Shown one piece after another: positions 39,091-48,512 of a DNA stretch of 64,000 nucleotides. The stretch is from Neisseria dentiae (lineage in GTDB: Bacteria; Pseudomonadota; Gammaproteobacteria; Burkholderiales; Neisseriaceae), in contig NZ_CP059570.1 in the NCBI RefSeq assembly GCF_014055005.1, positions 1,488,001-1,552,000 of the forward strand, given 5' to 3'. Made by a program: the position numbers and the translations under genes. The notes under the pieces are model-generated. The model did no database searches, was not told the DNA's origin, and worked only from the letters and a program-made list of their open reading frames with translations. The stretch's first letter is position 1. The number at the start of each line of letters is the position of its first letter.

Positions 39091-42000
39091 GAACCTCCTC
39101 GCGAACGTGCTCCGGCAGTTTCAAGCGTTGGTGATCATCGTCGTATTCAATGAGTAAGACGCCTGACACGCGCCGATCGCTGATGTCCACAAAGCAGGCG
39201 CCACCGATGAAAGGTTCAAGGGTCATGACGGATTTCAGCGGTGTGGCGACCACCATCTGAAAGCCGAAATTGGTAAAAATGTTCATCGCCAACGCGGTGA
39301 ATTCGTTATCCGCCTTATCGAAGGCTTCATCCAGCACGACAGGTGCATACATCGGTACACCGTGGTCGTTCCCGCCCAGTTGATAGCGCAGGGCGGCGGC
39401 CAAGCAAGTGGTGGCCAACTTCTGCCGTTGACCGCCCGACTTGCCTGCTCCACTGCGGTAAATCTCGACCTCAACACCGCTTTCGTCGATCTCCCGGCCA
39501 ATAAACTCCACATGCTGGCGAACATCGAGCACGGTTTCACGCCAGCGTTTCTGCTCGGGTTCCTGACTGGCGAGTCGATCAACAAGTCGTTGCAAGGCCA
39601 GGAATCGTGCCTCGGCAAACGCGCGATCCTCTGTCCAGGCATGGCTTAGTGCCTGCTGGATTTCCTGCTTGAATGCTTTGACGTCGGCAAGCTGCCGGTC
39701 GCTGGCGTCGATATGCAGATAGGTGCGTTGGTTGGCGCTCTGGTTGAAAGGTACTTGGCCAAGACTGTCGTTGACCAGATCCATCCGTTCCAGAATCGCT
39801 TTACGCGCATCGTTTAAGTAGGTGGACAGCGCCGCCAGATTCTGATGGCTTTGGTTTTGCAGCAACTCAAAAAACCGCTGTTCATAAGCGGGCAGGCCAT
39901 CTATCTCCAGCCGTTCCAGTTTGGCAAAGAAGTCCGGTGCGCTGGCAAGGCTCGTGTCCGTGTCGCCCGCGTCCATCGGCCATTGCCGTTTGAAATCGGC
40001 AAAGCAGGTTTCTATCGCCTTCTCGCAGCCGCCAATGTCGCGATGGAGCGCTTCGATTTCCGCATTGAGTGCGCGTTCTACCGAAATGGTCACCTTGTCG
40101 AGGTTGTCGAGCCGCACTGTATCTGGCTGCTGGGCGAAGCGCTCGTCCAGACCCGACACCTGTCCGGGTGTTAATGGAACGATGGATACGTCCTGCCGGA
40201 GAGATGCCAGTTTCTGATTGCTGGTTTTGATCTGCTCAACAATCGAGTCGTGCTTGCGTATTGCCTGGCGGAGATTCTGCTCGGCATCTTCAACACGCTT
40301 CTTTTGCTTCTCAATTTGCGCGCTGAGTTGCAGCAAAGTGGTATTGCCCTCACGCGCCTCGCGGATTTGCCGCTCAATGGTGGCGATGCGATCCAGCAAG
40401 GGGAGCAGATCGATTTCCTGCCATTGGAGGTTCACCAGCGTCTGGCACTGCATCACTCGTGTTTGCCGGTTTTTGTCCTGCGCGGCGAGTGTGCCGATCT
40501 CCCTGCCGAGGCGTGCAATGATGTCAGCCAGCTCCTGTGCCTGCGCTTGGAAAAGCGCAAGTTTTTCGCGGTTGTCAAATCCGAGCACCCAGTTTCGCCG
40601 GTCGGAGACACTTCTGCGGTCGTCTTTTTCGTGCCGGGTTTTGTTGTGCTTAACTTGGCCTTCACGGGTGATGGCGCGATCGGCGCTTCTGAACGACTGA
40701 ATGGAATCGACACATGCGTAATCGAAGCGTTGTCGCAGTTCGGCCTGCAACCAATCGGCATACGCCCCTTTCTTAACATTTAGCTTGAGAACAAGCGAAT
40801 TGGTGCCGATGGGCTTGGCCTGCCAGCTCTCCGGACGGCCAGTCCGGTAATACACCAAGCGCTGGCCAAGATGGGTGTTGTTGATGTGATTAGCCAAGGC
40901 CGCATACTGACGCTCGTCTACCAAAAGCGAGAGTGCAAATCCATGCAATACGCGCTCAATGGCACCTTGCCATTCGGCCTCGTCAGGCTTTACTTCAATC
41001 AGTTCGCCCACAAAAGGCAGCGCCGATTCCGAAACCCCGATGGCGGCGGCAATATTTCGGCGCATGTCCAGCATGTCCGCCGGAATATTCGATGGCTGAC
41101 GCCGCAGTGCCTCCACCTCTTTCACCGTTTGCGAAAACGCGCTTTCGGCATCCTTTTTTTCTCTGTCCAGACGGAATTGCTCGGCGCGGCTATCGTTGCT
41201 GTGCTGCTCCCAATTTTCGACTTCCTGCCGTGCGTTGCCCAATAGTTCTGCGAAGGCTTGCGGCGAATCCGGCAGATTCCAGCCCAGCTTCTTGCACGCT
41301 TCTTCGGCTTGATCACGTTTGCGCAGACGTTCTATGCGTTGGCCCTCCAGCCCTGATTTTTCAGCCTCCCATTGCTCAATCTGATCACCGCCTGCTTCAC
41401 GGTGCTGCCGTTCCAAGTCGCGCAAAGTGGTGGAGTGGTTATCCAGAGTACTTTGACACCGTCTTGCTTCACCTTCTGCACCAAGGACTTGTACCTCCAA
41501 AGCGGCAAGATACTCCTCAAGCAAAGCCATACGGCGAGTCTCACGGTAGCCATCCACCCCCAGCCGAAGCGCTTCCCGCCCATTGCGCTGCAACATCAAG
41601 GAGTCCCTGCGCTGATATTGCTCCCGCGCCGGTGCGAGCGTTTGAACCTGCTCGCGAGCCGTAACGACCGCTTGGTGGGCCGCATTGAGTTCACCGAATT
41701 CGCTGACCAAGCGATCCGCCACCTCGAAAGTATCGGGTTTGTCGAGCATGAAATCACGCAGGAAAGTATTGAGGTCGCCGAGATTTTTGGCCGACTGGGT
41801 TTTGTGCAGCAAACGCAGCGCCATTTCGCTCTCGATGCCGAGCAAACGACAGAAGCGTTCGCCATAGGGACGGAATTCGTCGCGGGCAAACGCATCAGGG
41901 AAGGACTGCTTGAGCTTGCGAATATCGAAGTTGGATTGGCCGAATTCCTCCAGCTCGCGCAAATCAAAGGCGCGCTGCATGACCAGATAGTGGCGTTTGA

Positions 42001-42448
42001 CATCGGCACTGCCGTTTGCATTGCCGCGCAGCCAAAATACCTGAACCAGCACCACAGACTGACCCAAAGCATTTTGATAGGTTAACGCCAAGGCTGACCA
42101 AGTTGTTCCGGTGCGCAGGTAGCGGGTGGCGATCTCTCCTGATTCCCCATCTTTCTGTTCGGCCCACGCACCCCGTATATAAGTGACAAGGTTGCGATCC
42201 CTGCCGCTGCGATCTTCCTCGCGTGCCGCTGCGTTGAAATCGACCCAGCGCGGCGGCGTCAGTAACGCTGAAAATGCATCGAGCAGTGTCGATTTCCCCG
42301 TGCCGGAGCGACCGACAAACAAAAAGCCGCGCTCGCTGATCGGTATGTCATGCAGACCGGAGAAAGTACCCCAGTTGTAAACCTGCAGGTGAGCCATCCG
42401 AAACTGTTCACGGGTGAACAAGAAAGCGGTTTGCGTGTTGGGATTCAT
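39074..42448 (-). CDS. jetC: Wadjet subunit JetC (MksB), SMC-like ATPase
   Basis: 1,124 residues. Walker A GRSGTGKST at 46-54, long coiled coils (about 260-500 and 640-800) around a hinge-like segment, ABC signature SGGQRQKLA at about 1004 and Walker B PVVLDEAFDKAD at about 1036. This is the SMC/SbcC-like motor of Wadjet, which forms dimers with JetA and JetB, extrudes DNA loops and senses small circular DNA. It overlaps jetB by 4 bases and jetD by 17, so the operon is coupled. The sequence has none of the dominant AGGCCGTCTGAA uptake sites. Confidence 0.95.
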   Translation of the reverse strand: MNPNTQTAFLFTREQFRMAHLQVYNWGTFSGLHDIPISERGFLFVGRSGTGKSTLLDAFSALLTPPRWVDFNAAAREEDRSGRDRNLVTYIRGAWAEQKDGESGEIATRYLRTGTTWSALALTYQNALGQSVVLVQVFWLRGNANGSADVKRHYLVMQRAFDLRELEEFGQSNFDIRKLKQSFPDAFARDEFRPYGERFCRLLGIESEMALRLLHKTQSAKNLGDLNTFLRDFMLDKPDTFEVADRLVSEFGELNAAHQAVVTAREQVQTLAPAREQYQRRDSLMLQRNGREALRLGVDGYRETRRMALLEEYLAALEVQVLGAEGEARRCQSTLDNHSTTLRDLERQHREAGGDQIEQWEAEKSGLEGQRIERLRKRDQAEEACKKLGWNLPDSPQAFAELLGNARQEVENWEQHSNDSRAEQFRLDREKKDAESAFSQTVKEVEALRRQPSNIPADMLDMRRNIAAAIGVSESALPFVGELIEVKPDEAEWQGAIERVLHGFALSLLVDERQYAALANHINNTHLGQRLVYYRTGRPESWQAKPIGTNSLVLKLNVKKGAYADWLQAELRQRFDYACVDSIQSFRSADRAITREGQVKHNKTRHEKDDRRSVSDRRNWVLGFDNREKLALFQAQAQELADIIARLGREIGTLAAQDKNRQTRVMQCQTLVNLQWQEIDLLPLLDRIATIERQIREAREGNTTLLQLSAQIEKQKKRVEDAEQNLRQAIRKHDSIVEQIKTSNQKLASLRQDVSIVPLTPGQVSGLDERFAQQPDTVRLDNLDKVTISVERALNAEIEALHRDIGGCEKAIETCFADFKRQWPMDAGDTDTSLASAPDFFAKLERLEIDGLPAYEQRFFELLQNQSHQNLAALSTYLNDARKAILERMDLVNDSLGQVPFNQSANQRTYLHIDASDRQLADVKAFKQEIQQALSHAWTEDRAFAEARFLALQRLVDRLASQEPEQKRWRETVLDVRQHVEFIGREIDESGVEVEIYRSGAGKSGGQRQKLATTCLAAALRYQLGGNDHGVPMYAPVVLDEAFDKADNEFTALAMNIFTNFGFQMVVATPLKSVMTLEPFIGGACFVDISDRRVSGVLLIEYDDDHQRLKLPEHVREEVRVEAT

Positions 42449-43152
42449 AAGTCAGCCCCCTCATCATCTTCCGTTTGCACCAATTGTGCCGGCATTTCTC
42501 CGGCCGCCATGCACTGATACAAATGCGTCAGCGCTTGTATTTCCTCTGCCGAGAAAAGAAGCTTCAGCGTCGGCGAAATCTCGAAGCGATCCTCGCTTGC
42601 GCGAATTTTCTGCAGGATGCTGTGCTTCTTGATCTTCTCAATGGAGGCATGAACCCGTTTCACGAATCCCGCATGGTCGGTATTGGCAGCGCGCTCATAG
42701 AGGGAGAGAAATTCCGTGATTTCTTCCGTTGACACCACGGCACGGTCGCCCTGTGAGTCTGCCTGGGACAATCGTTGGCGAAGGTGAAGCAGCAGGATGG
42801 AGTCGATGAAGGTCAGTTGGGCGCGACGCAGCAGGAGAGGTACCTCAAGCTCGCCGGTATCTGCCTGGCGCGTAAAGGCTACCTGAACGTCTTTATCGAT
42901 AACCAGCTCGAGAAACAACTCGGCAAGGCGCTTGCGGATCACCGCTTCGTCGCGCACCAAAATCGGCCAGAGCTTTGAATACCGGCTTCCGTCAAGCGAT
43001 GGCCCTGCCAGTAACTGCACCAAGACACGCCGGGTATCCAGCGGCAACTCGCCGCTGTCGCCCATAAACAGAGTGTTGGCGGGTGCTGGAGCGGCATCGG
43101 GTGCTTGTGCTTCGGCTGGCATTGCCGCTTCGTCATGCTCATCCCAGTTCAT
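42445..43152 (-). CDS. jetB: Wadjet subunit JetB (MksE), DUF4194
   Basis: 235 residues from ATG 43152 (MNWDEHDEAAMPAEAQAPDA); the open frame extends upstream only because jetA overlaps it by 14 bases. DUF4194 features: ELPLDTRRVLVQLLAGPSLD, AELFLELVIDKDVQVAFTRQ, and a winged helix (SLYERAANTDHAGFVKRVHA, KIKKHSILQKI). It is the KITE-type subunit bridging JetA and JetC. Confidence 0.92.
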   Translation of the reverse strand: MNWDEHDEAAMPAEAQAPDAAPAPANTLFMGDSGELPLDTRRVLVQLLAGPSLDGSRYSKLWPILVRDEAVIRKRLAELFLELVIDKDVQVAFTRQADTGELEVPLLLRRAQLTFIDSILLLHLRQRLSQADSQGDRAVVSTEEITEFLSLYERAANTDHAGFVKRVHASIEKIKKHSILQKIRASEDRFEISPTLKLLFSAEEIQALTHLYQCMAAGEMPAQLVQTEDDEGADL

Positions 43153-44623
43153 TGATCCGCTCCTGCAAAAAGAAAATTTTGGGGATTTTAGCGCTGCGGC
43201 GCTTATCGTCGCCACCAACCCAAGTCACGGTTTCACTATGGTCAGCCTTGAATCCATGCCGGCTGCCCAACGCCAGTAGGCCAACGATACTGCCCAACCC
43301 CTGCGCCGCAGGGAATTGTTCCAGTACATCGGCAATCGATGCCTGGGAGCGGTGCGCCAAAACGGCACGCACGTTGGCTTTCAGAGTGCGGAAATCAATC
43401 TCGGACTGGGCAACCAATTCACTCACAGACGCCAGATCAATAGGCAGCGCATCTCCTTCCGCCATCTGTGTAGGCAATGCTTGCAGGGAGGGGTCATGCA
43501 ACACCCATTGGGACAAGGAGCGCAAGCGGCTGCTCGTCAGCGCCAGCGTGTACTGAAGGGTTTCTGTGGCCTTGACTTCGTCCTTAAGCGCTAGTGCTGC
43601 GCGCTGCGCATCTTTCAGCAAGTGGTTGAGTCGGCGTTGCTCAAGATATTCGCTACTCTGGACGAAATACTTCAGACTGCGCGCGAACGTTTGCAACACT
43701 TCATGAACCATGCCGCCTTGTTCGAGAAGGGTGCGCGTGAGCCGGAGAAGGAATCGCCGCTCTTTGGCTTCAAGCTGCCCCACAAATTCCCGCGACATCA
43801 CGCTATCCAGCGCTTGTTCAAGCGTGGCCGTCTGTTCCGGATCCGTAAGCAGTCGCCAGAAAGCGGAGAAAGTTCTTCCCGCTTCGCTCTCTGAAATCAG
43901 ATCAATGCCGGCAAACAGCGAATCCAGCACCTCGCCACGGTTGCCATCGTTATCCAGAATACGCTCACGGAGCTCGCGATTGAGTTGCTCGAATTGATCG
44001 CGGACGCGGCGAAAATCACCGGCCAGATCGTCGGCCAAGGTGATGATCTCCCGCGTGCGCTCCAATGCTGTTTCATGGTGCAGCACACGCATCTGCCCCT
44101 TGTGGATGGCCTCAATCTCCTTGTCGATGCTGGCTTGCTCGGCCATCAGCCGGTCGATGCGGCTGGATTTGTCGGTGTCGGTATCCTCTGCAAGCCGGGC
44201 CAAAGCATCGATAACGAGCGTCAAACGGCTTTCGGTCGCGGCAGAGTGCGGCTGTGCCAAACCAGAAGCAAACCGAATGGCTTCAACAGCTGCCGTGGAG
44301 AGTTCATATTCTTCTTCCGAAGCACCGGCCGGGAAGCGCCGTTCCAAAAAACCATCGGTGAGCCAGCTGGCAACATACGCCTGTGCCGTTTGTGGGAAGT
44401 CTTCACCTCGGGCGCGCAGCTCTTCGAGATCCCTGGCGATGCGTTCGTGAAAAATGGAGGCCGGAAGGCTTCGCTCACTTTCATACAAATGAGATTGAAG
44501 CAGGCCAATAACAGTGGGTCCGGTAGTCGAGGCAAGCAGCCGCCACAGCGGCTGCGCCCGCATGCGCCGATAGATCGCGATGGCTTTGTCTGCTTTCACT
44601 TCCATGCTCCAAAGTGCGGACAT
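43139..44623 (-). CDS. jetA: Wadjet subunit JetA (MksF), DUF3375
   Basis: 494 residues, the usual length. MRAQPLWRLLASTTGPTVIG near the start, then YVASWLTDGFLERRFPAGAS, ELSTAAVEAIRFASGLAQPH and coiled-coil segments (AEQASIDKEIEAIHKGQMRV). This is the DUF3375 layout of JetA, the kleisin-like subunit of Wadjet. First gene of the operon, promoter presumably in 44,624-44,700. Start ATG 44623; MEVKAD at 44605 is an alternative. Confidence 0.92.
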   Translation of the reverse strand: MSALWSMEVKADKAIAIYRRMRAQPLWRLLASTTGPTVIGLLQSHLYESERSLPASIFHERIARDLEELRARGEDFPQTAQAYVASWLTDGFLERRFPAGASEEEYELSTAAVEAIRFASGLAQPHSAATESRLTLVIDALARLAEDTDTDKSSRIDRLMAEQASIDKEIEAIHKGQMRVLHHETALERTREIITLADDLAGDFRRVRDQFEQLNRELRERILDNDGNRGEVLDSLFAGIDLISESEAGRTFSAFWRLLTDPEQTATLEQALDSVMSREFVGQLEAKERRFLLRLTRTLLEQGGMVHEVLQTFARSLKYFVQSSEYLEQRRLNHLLKDAQRAALALKDEVKATETLQYTLALTSSRLRSLSQWVLHDPSLQALPTQMAEGDALPIDLASVSELVAQSEIDFRTLKANVRAVLAHRSQASIADVLEQFPAAQGLGSIVGLLALGSRHGFKADHSETVTWVGGDDKRRSAKIPKIFFLQERINELG

Positions 44624-45034
44624 TTTCCGCTACATAATCAATCATACAACCCACATCATATTATGATTATGAGGCCTTTGCAAAACCTCCATCTGTAGCG
44701 CATTCCTGCGTGTATGCTGCTCACTCGCTTAGCTTATCTGCTTGATATGTCTGCGCCGCGCTCACTGTGTTGCTACGCCTTGAGCTGTACCCACATCCGG
44801 GGGTAAGGATCCCATTATATTTAGAATCAAAAAATTGCATAGTTATATTTTTCAACTTTTGAAAAAACAAATCTCTATGACATGTTGATAATTGAACAAT
44901 GAGGTAGTTGATTGAGACAGAAACCACACATGCACCGCAGAATGCGTAGCAAGGTTAAATACTGTGCGAGTATTTTTACCGCCGCAGACAGGGATTTTTG
45001 ACCAAACATAATGTGTGGGAGTTGATCGTGTTGT
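44624..45034. other. Intergenic region upstream of jetA
   Basis: About 410 bases without a convincing gene. GAGGCCTTTGCAAAACCTCC at 44671 resembles the termini of the IS5-family element (GAGACCTTTGCAAAA) and may be an IS scar. AAAAAATTGCATAGTTAT near 44829 resembles AAAAAATGGCATAGTATT at 37697 on the other side of the Wadjet operon. The rest looks AT-rich and featureless. Confidence 0.45.
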
Positions 45035-45397
45035 TTACGCCGGTCGCGTTTCTGTATTTGCTTGCCGCACATGCGCATCGCCCCATGCTTTCAGGGCGAA
45101 AATCACCAGGGCGAGGGTTTGGCCGTAGTCGGTCAGGCGGTATTCCACTTTGGGCGGTACTTCGGCATACACGTGGCGCGCAATCAGGCCGTCGCGTTCC
45201 AGCTCGCGCAATTGGTTGGTGAGCATGCGCTGGGTGATATTGGGCAGCAGGCGGCGCAATTCGTTGAAACGCAATACGTTTTCCGTGAGCAGGCGGTAGA
45301 GGATGACCCCTTTCCATTTGCCGCCGATCAGCGTGAGTGTGGCTTCCACGGTGCAACCGGCGGCACAGGTGAAGCTTTCATGCGGTATTTTCGGCAT
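45035..45397 (-). CDS. HxlR-family transcriptional regulator
   Basis: 120 residues from ATG 45397 (MPKIPHESFTCAAGCTVEAT); upstream codons in the open frame lack a ribosome site. The MarR-like winged helix is typical of HxlR: LIGGKWKGVILYRLL, RFNELRRLLPNITQRMLTNQ, LERDGLIARHVYAEVPPKVE, YRLTDYGQTL. A Cys near residue 11 could be a redox or electrophile sensor, as in YodB and QorR. Divergent from the quinone oxidoreductase gene, its likely target. Confidence 0.9.
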   Translation of the reverse strand: MPKIPHESFTCAAGCTVEATLTLIGGKWKGVILYRLLTENVLRFNELRRLLPNITQRMLTNQLRELERDGLIARHVYAEVPPKVEYRLTDYGQTLALVIFALKAWGDAHVRQANTETRPA

Positions 45398-45504
45398 GTT
45401 GGTTCCTTTTTTGACACTATGTGCACGATATGTGCATTCTTGCGGGAATTGCTGTTGCTCATCAAAATACCGGCTCTTTTTCACAAAATCAACAGGAGCC
45501 TTGT

Positions 45505-46518
45505 ATGAAAGCCGTCGGATTCAACCATCCTTTGCCCATTACCCAAACCGAATCCTTGCAGGATATCGAGTTGCCCGTGCCGGAATACGGCGAGCAGGAT
45601 CTATTGGTGGAAGTACAGGCGATTGCCGTGAACCCCGCCGACACCAAAGTGCGTGCCAACGCCACCCCGCCTGCGGGCAGTTGGCGCATTCTTGGCTGGG
45701 ATGCTGTGGGCGTGGTCAAGGCGGTGGGCGCGCAGGTGAAGGGTTTTTGCACCGGCGATCGGGTGTATTACGCCGGCGCCATCGACCGCCCCGGCTGTTA
45801 TGCGCAATGGCAGGCGGTGGACGCGCGCATTGCCGCCCATGCGCCCGCCACTTTGGACGACGAAGCGGCCGCCACCCTGCCGCTGACCGCCATCACCGCA
45901 TGGGAAACGCTGTTTGAGCGCCTGTGTGTCGGCCAAGCCGTTGCCGGCGCCGCACCGGCCATCGTGATCATCGGCGGTGCCGGCGGTGTCGGCTCCATCG
46001 CCATTCAATTGGCCCGCGCCTTGACCGACCTTGTGGTGATCGCCACCGCTTCGCGACCGCAAAGCATCGAATGGGTGAAGCAGATGGGTGCACACCATGT
46101 GCTTGACCACCGGCAGGCGCTTGCCCCGCAAATTGCGGCCTTGGGGCTGGGGGCACCTGCTTTCGTGTTTTCTACTACGCATACCGACCGCTATCTGACC
46201 GACATCACCGACTTCATCGCCGCGCAAGGGCGCATCGCCCTGATTGATGATCCGCAAACGCTGGACATCGTGCCGCTCAAACGCAAAAGCCTGTCCGTGC
46301 ACTGGGAATTCATGTTTACCCGCCCGTTGCTGCAAACCGCTGACATGGCGCGGCAGCAGGACATTCTGCGGCAAGTGGCGCATTTGGCCGAGCAGGGCAA
46401 AATCATCAGCACCCGCACCCGCTCGCTGGGCACCATCAACGCCGCCAACCTGCGCCAAGCCCATGCGCTGCTGGAAAGCGGGCAGGCCATCGGCAAAATC
46501 ACCTTGTCGGGCTTTTGA
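45505..46518 (+). CDS. Zinc-independent quinone oxidoreductase (ZADH/Qor family)
   Basis: 337 residues from ATG 45505, behind AGGAG. GroES-like start (MKAVGFNHPLPITQTESLQD, AIAVNPADTKVRANATPP), then the Rossmann nucleotide motif IVIIGGAGGVGSIAIQLARA. No structural zinc cysteines are present. NADPH-dependent reduction of quinones or enones is expected. The pair with the HxlR gene resembles the qorR-qorA/yodB modules that respond to electrophiles. Its last 100 bases and terminator are duplicated at 49297-49442. Confidence 0.9.
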   Translation: MKAVGFNHPLPITQTESLQDIELPVPEYGEQDLLVEVQAIAVNPADTKVRANATPPAGSWRILGWDAVGVVKAVGAQVKGFCTGDRVYYAGAIDRPGCYAQWQAVDARIAAHAPATLDDEAAATLPLTAITAWETLFERLCVGQAVAGAAPAIVIIGGAGGVGSIAIQLARALTDLVVIATASRPQSIEWVKQMGAHHVLDHRQALAPQIAALGLGAPAFVFSTTHTDRYLTDITDFIAAQGRIALIDDPQTLDIVPLKRKSLSVHWEFMFTRPLLQTADMARQQDILRQVAHLAEQGKIISTRTRSLGTINAANLRQAHALLESGQAIGKITLSGF

Positions 46519-46533
46519 AGGCGGCCTGAAAAA

Positions 46534-46567
46534 ACAACCGCCTGCATGATGCCGGGCGGTTGTTGCA
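46534..46567 (+). terminator. Terminator of the quinone oxidoreductase gene
   Basis: ACAACCGCC... and GGCGGTTGT pair around a short loop with GCATGATGC. A second copy of this hairpin lies in the duplication at 49297-49442. Confidence 0.7.
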
Positions 46568-46585
46568 TTAACTAGGGTCTGTTGA

Positions 46586-46702
46586 TATAGTGGATTAAAA
46601 TAAGAATGCCGAAGTAGGGTAAAACGATTCTTTAGCATATCGCCCAATTGCAAGTTTGAATGCAGTTATTTCATTTCGGAGTTTTTATTTGAATTCACTA
46701 TA
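46586..46702. repeat. MITE with Correia-like termini
   Basis: 117 bp bounded by TATAGTGGATTAAAATAA and, inverted, TTATTTGAATTCACTATA (16 of 18 positions match). The interior does not resemble the Correia element at 17669. A non-autonomous element using the same ends is likely. Confidence 0.65.
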
Positions 46703-46820
46703 ATTAACGCAACGGTGGTGTTTTGGGTCAAAGTCCCCCATCTGCTGCGTTCAAAATGCTTGCAAAATGGCCAGTCTTACTGCGCTTTTTGTCTGATATG
46801 CGCGTTTTTTCCTCAAAAAA

Positions 46821-46994
46821 CTACTTCGCCGGTCGATTGTCAACAGGCCCTAAAAAGTATGCAGCAAATCCTATCAATAAAGAAATTAGAATTGTCGTCG
46901 CAGTACCATCCTTTGTGTCAAATCCATTGAACATAATGCCTCCTATACAAAAAACGAACATGAACACAAGCAGAGAAAAAAAATAACGCGACAT
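46821..46994 (-). CDS. Small two-helix membrane protein (57 aa)
   Basis: ATG 46994 has a perfect GGAGG ribosome site. MSRYFFSLLVFMFVFCIGGI is one helix; ATTILISLLIGFAAYFLGPV is the second. The pattern is a real small inner-membrane protein, though no family is recognised. It lies in an otherwise gene-poor stretch between the MITE and the TetR/membrane protein pair. Confidence 0.6.
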   Translation of the reverse strand: MSRYFFSLLVFMFVFCIGGIMFNGFDTKDGTATTILISLLIGFAAYFLGPVDNRPAK

Positions 46995-47659
46995 GATTGC
47001 GAACCTCCAACAAGTACCTTTTGTAGAATTTTATCAATCAGATAAATTGAGTATCTTGCTCAATGGCACATGCATATCGACCTCTCTTGTCAGAAAAGGC
47101 AGCATGCTGCCGCATACTGGCCTTTTCTGTTGATGGAAAGTTGCACACTTGTTGGGCGAATGCCAGCTTATTTCACAACAGGCAGTCTGGTGCTTGGGTG
47201 GTGTCGGGCATCAATGCCCGACCTACCGTTCTAATGAATTTCGTAAACGCTTACGCCGCAATTTCTGCCGGTACTGATGGGTGCGACTTCATAATCCTTG
47301 CCAGCTTCGGGTGTGAAGGTAATTGTATTTCCCGTGCAACCGTTTTCACCTAGGAAAAACAGGTATTTTTTCTCAATACAAAGCGCTTGTGGCGATAAAA
47401 ATTCCCACCACAAGCGCTTATGGGTGGGAAATTTTATCATTTGCTTTCTGCCATTTCGCGCCGGACGCGGGGCCATCTTCCGGGCAAGCAGCCGCTGTGT
47501 ATGGTTTGGCGGCCTGAATCGCACTTGCGGGTGCAAACGGCTTTGTATCAGGGTTGTTTAAATGTTTGCGCATGGAGCGGGATTCCCGGAAATGCGCCGG
47601 CCACGCTTTGATTTGCTGAGAAAGTATCGGCATTTTTCAGCAAATTGAAGATGAAAATA
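46995..47659. other. Gene-poor stretch with repeat fragments
   Basis: Contains GTCGGGCA/TGCCCGAC (47203-47222, cf. the terminator at 58415), a fragment of a lipoprotein-like gene, and an 11-base inverted repeat AGCGCTTGTGG/CCACAAGCGCT (47382-47417). TATTTTTTCTCAATACAAAG at 47363 recurs at 49456, just after the duplicated 3' end of the quinone oxidoreductase gene. No intact gene seen. Confidence 0.5.
47231..47377 (-). pseudogene. C-terminal remnant of a small lipoprotein-like gene
   Basis: The minus-strand frame ends YLFFLGENGCTGNTITFTPE, AGKDYEVAPISTGRNCGVSV, YEIH and a stop. It reads like the C-terminal beta-rich end of a small exported protein with two Cys, but the upstream part of the frame (to 47536) is basic and unlike it. 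A truncated gene is likely. Weak call. Confidence 0.3.
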
Positions 47660-48505
47660 TTATTTCAGCCCCATCCTGCGCTGTTCGCGCACGGTCAAAA
47701 CCAGGGCCGCGATACTCATCAGGCAAGAAATGATGAAGTTGGGGTGAATGACGGTCAATATTTCCGGAAAACCATCAGGCACAACAAACCCATCCGGCAT
47801 GGTGCTGGTGCCGGGCATCAGCAGCGCCGGAATGAACATCCCCCAGAAAAGCAAGGGACTCAATCCCGCCACCCATACGGACAGGCGGCTGCCCTTGTCG
47901 GCATAGCGCCCCCACAAGGCAAACAGCGTGGCCGCACAGGCCGCCAAGGTCGCGAAATACTGCGCAGCCCAATGAAAGCGTGCGTGGGGCGGCCACATCG
48001 GGTTGGTCATATGGCTGCTGTTTACATCCATGAAAGTCGTGATGAAAATGGTGAATGCGGCCACAAAACTCATGCCATACAAAAACGGCCTGCTGAACAT
48101 GCGCATGGCATTTTCTCCGGAATGCAGTGATAAATGTGGAAAAGAAAAGCGCGGTTTAACCATTCCAATGACGCTGGCCATCAGCAGCAACAGCATGGCC
48201 GTCACGGCCAACTGGCCGTGCGGGTTGTCCATAAAACCCTCGCCCATGAAATGATCGATCACGATGATTGCGGGCACTGCGCCCAAAACCGCTACCAGCA
48301 AATGCACTTGCAACCACCGCTGACGAAGCAATGCGCCTTTGCTGCGCGCAACAATGGCTATGCCGGAAAGCGTCAGTCCCCAGAACCCCGCCAATAACAC
48401 CACTTTGGCCTTTCCGGCAGGCGCACCCAACAACTGGGCGAACAAACCGCTGATAAGCAGCGCAAAGCCCAGCAAATGAATGGCTTTCAACCATTTGTGT
48501 CCCAT
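47660..48505 (-). CDS. Multi-pass membrane protein, unknown function
   Basis: 281 residues from ATG 48505 (MGHKWLKAIHLLGFALLISG); AAGGA lies ten bases upstream inside the end of the tetR gene. A second ATG at 48526 overlaps tetR further. About seven membrane helices. Conserved-looking histidines occur in AIHLLGF, IDHFMGEGF, SSHMTNPMWPPHARFH and VIHPNF. The family is not recognised with confidence. As the second gene of the TetR operon it is a candidate for the regulated function, perhaps an exporter or a membrane oxidoreductase. Confidence 0.6.
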   Translation of the reverse strand: MGHKWLKAIHLLGFALLISGLFAQLLGAPAGKAKVVLLAGFWGLTLSGIAIVARSKGALLRQRWLQVHLLVAVLGAVPAIIVIDHFMGEGFMDNPHGQLAVTAMLLLLMASVIGMVKPRFSFPHLSLHSGENAMRMFSRPFLYGMSFVAAFTIFITTFMDVNSSHMTNPMWPPHARFHWAAQYFATLAACAATLFALWGRYADKGSRLSVWVAGLSPLLFWGMFIPALLMPGTSTMPDGFVVPDGFPEILTVIHPNFIISCLMSIAALVLTVREQRRMGLK

Positions 48506-48512
48506 ATTCCTG

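Noticed and set aside
45601..46653. 350-codon minus-strand frame opposite the quinone oxidoreductase gene
   Set aside because: Antisense shadow with Gly/His-rich composition and no family features.
47645..48130. 161-codon plus-strand frame opposite the membrane protein gene
   Set aside because: His/Arg/Gln-rich shadow; the minus frame encodes clear membrane helices.
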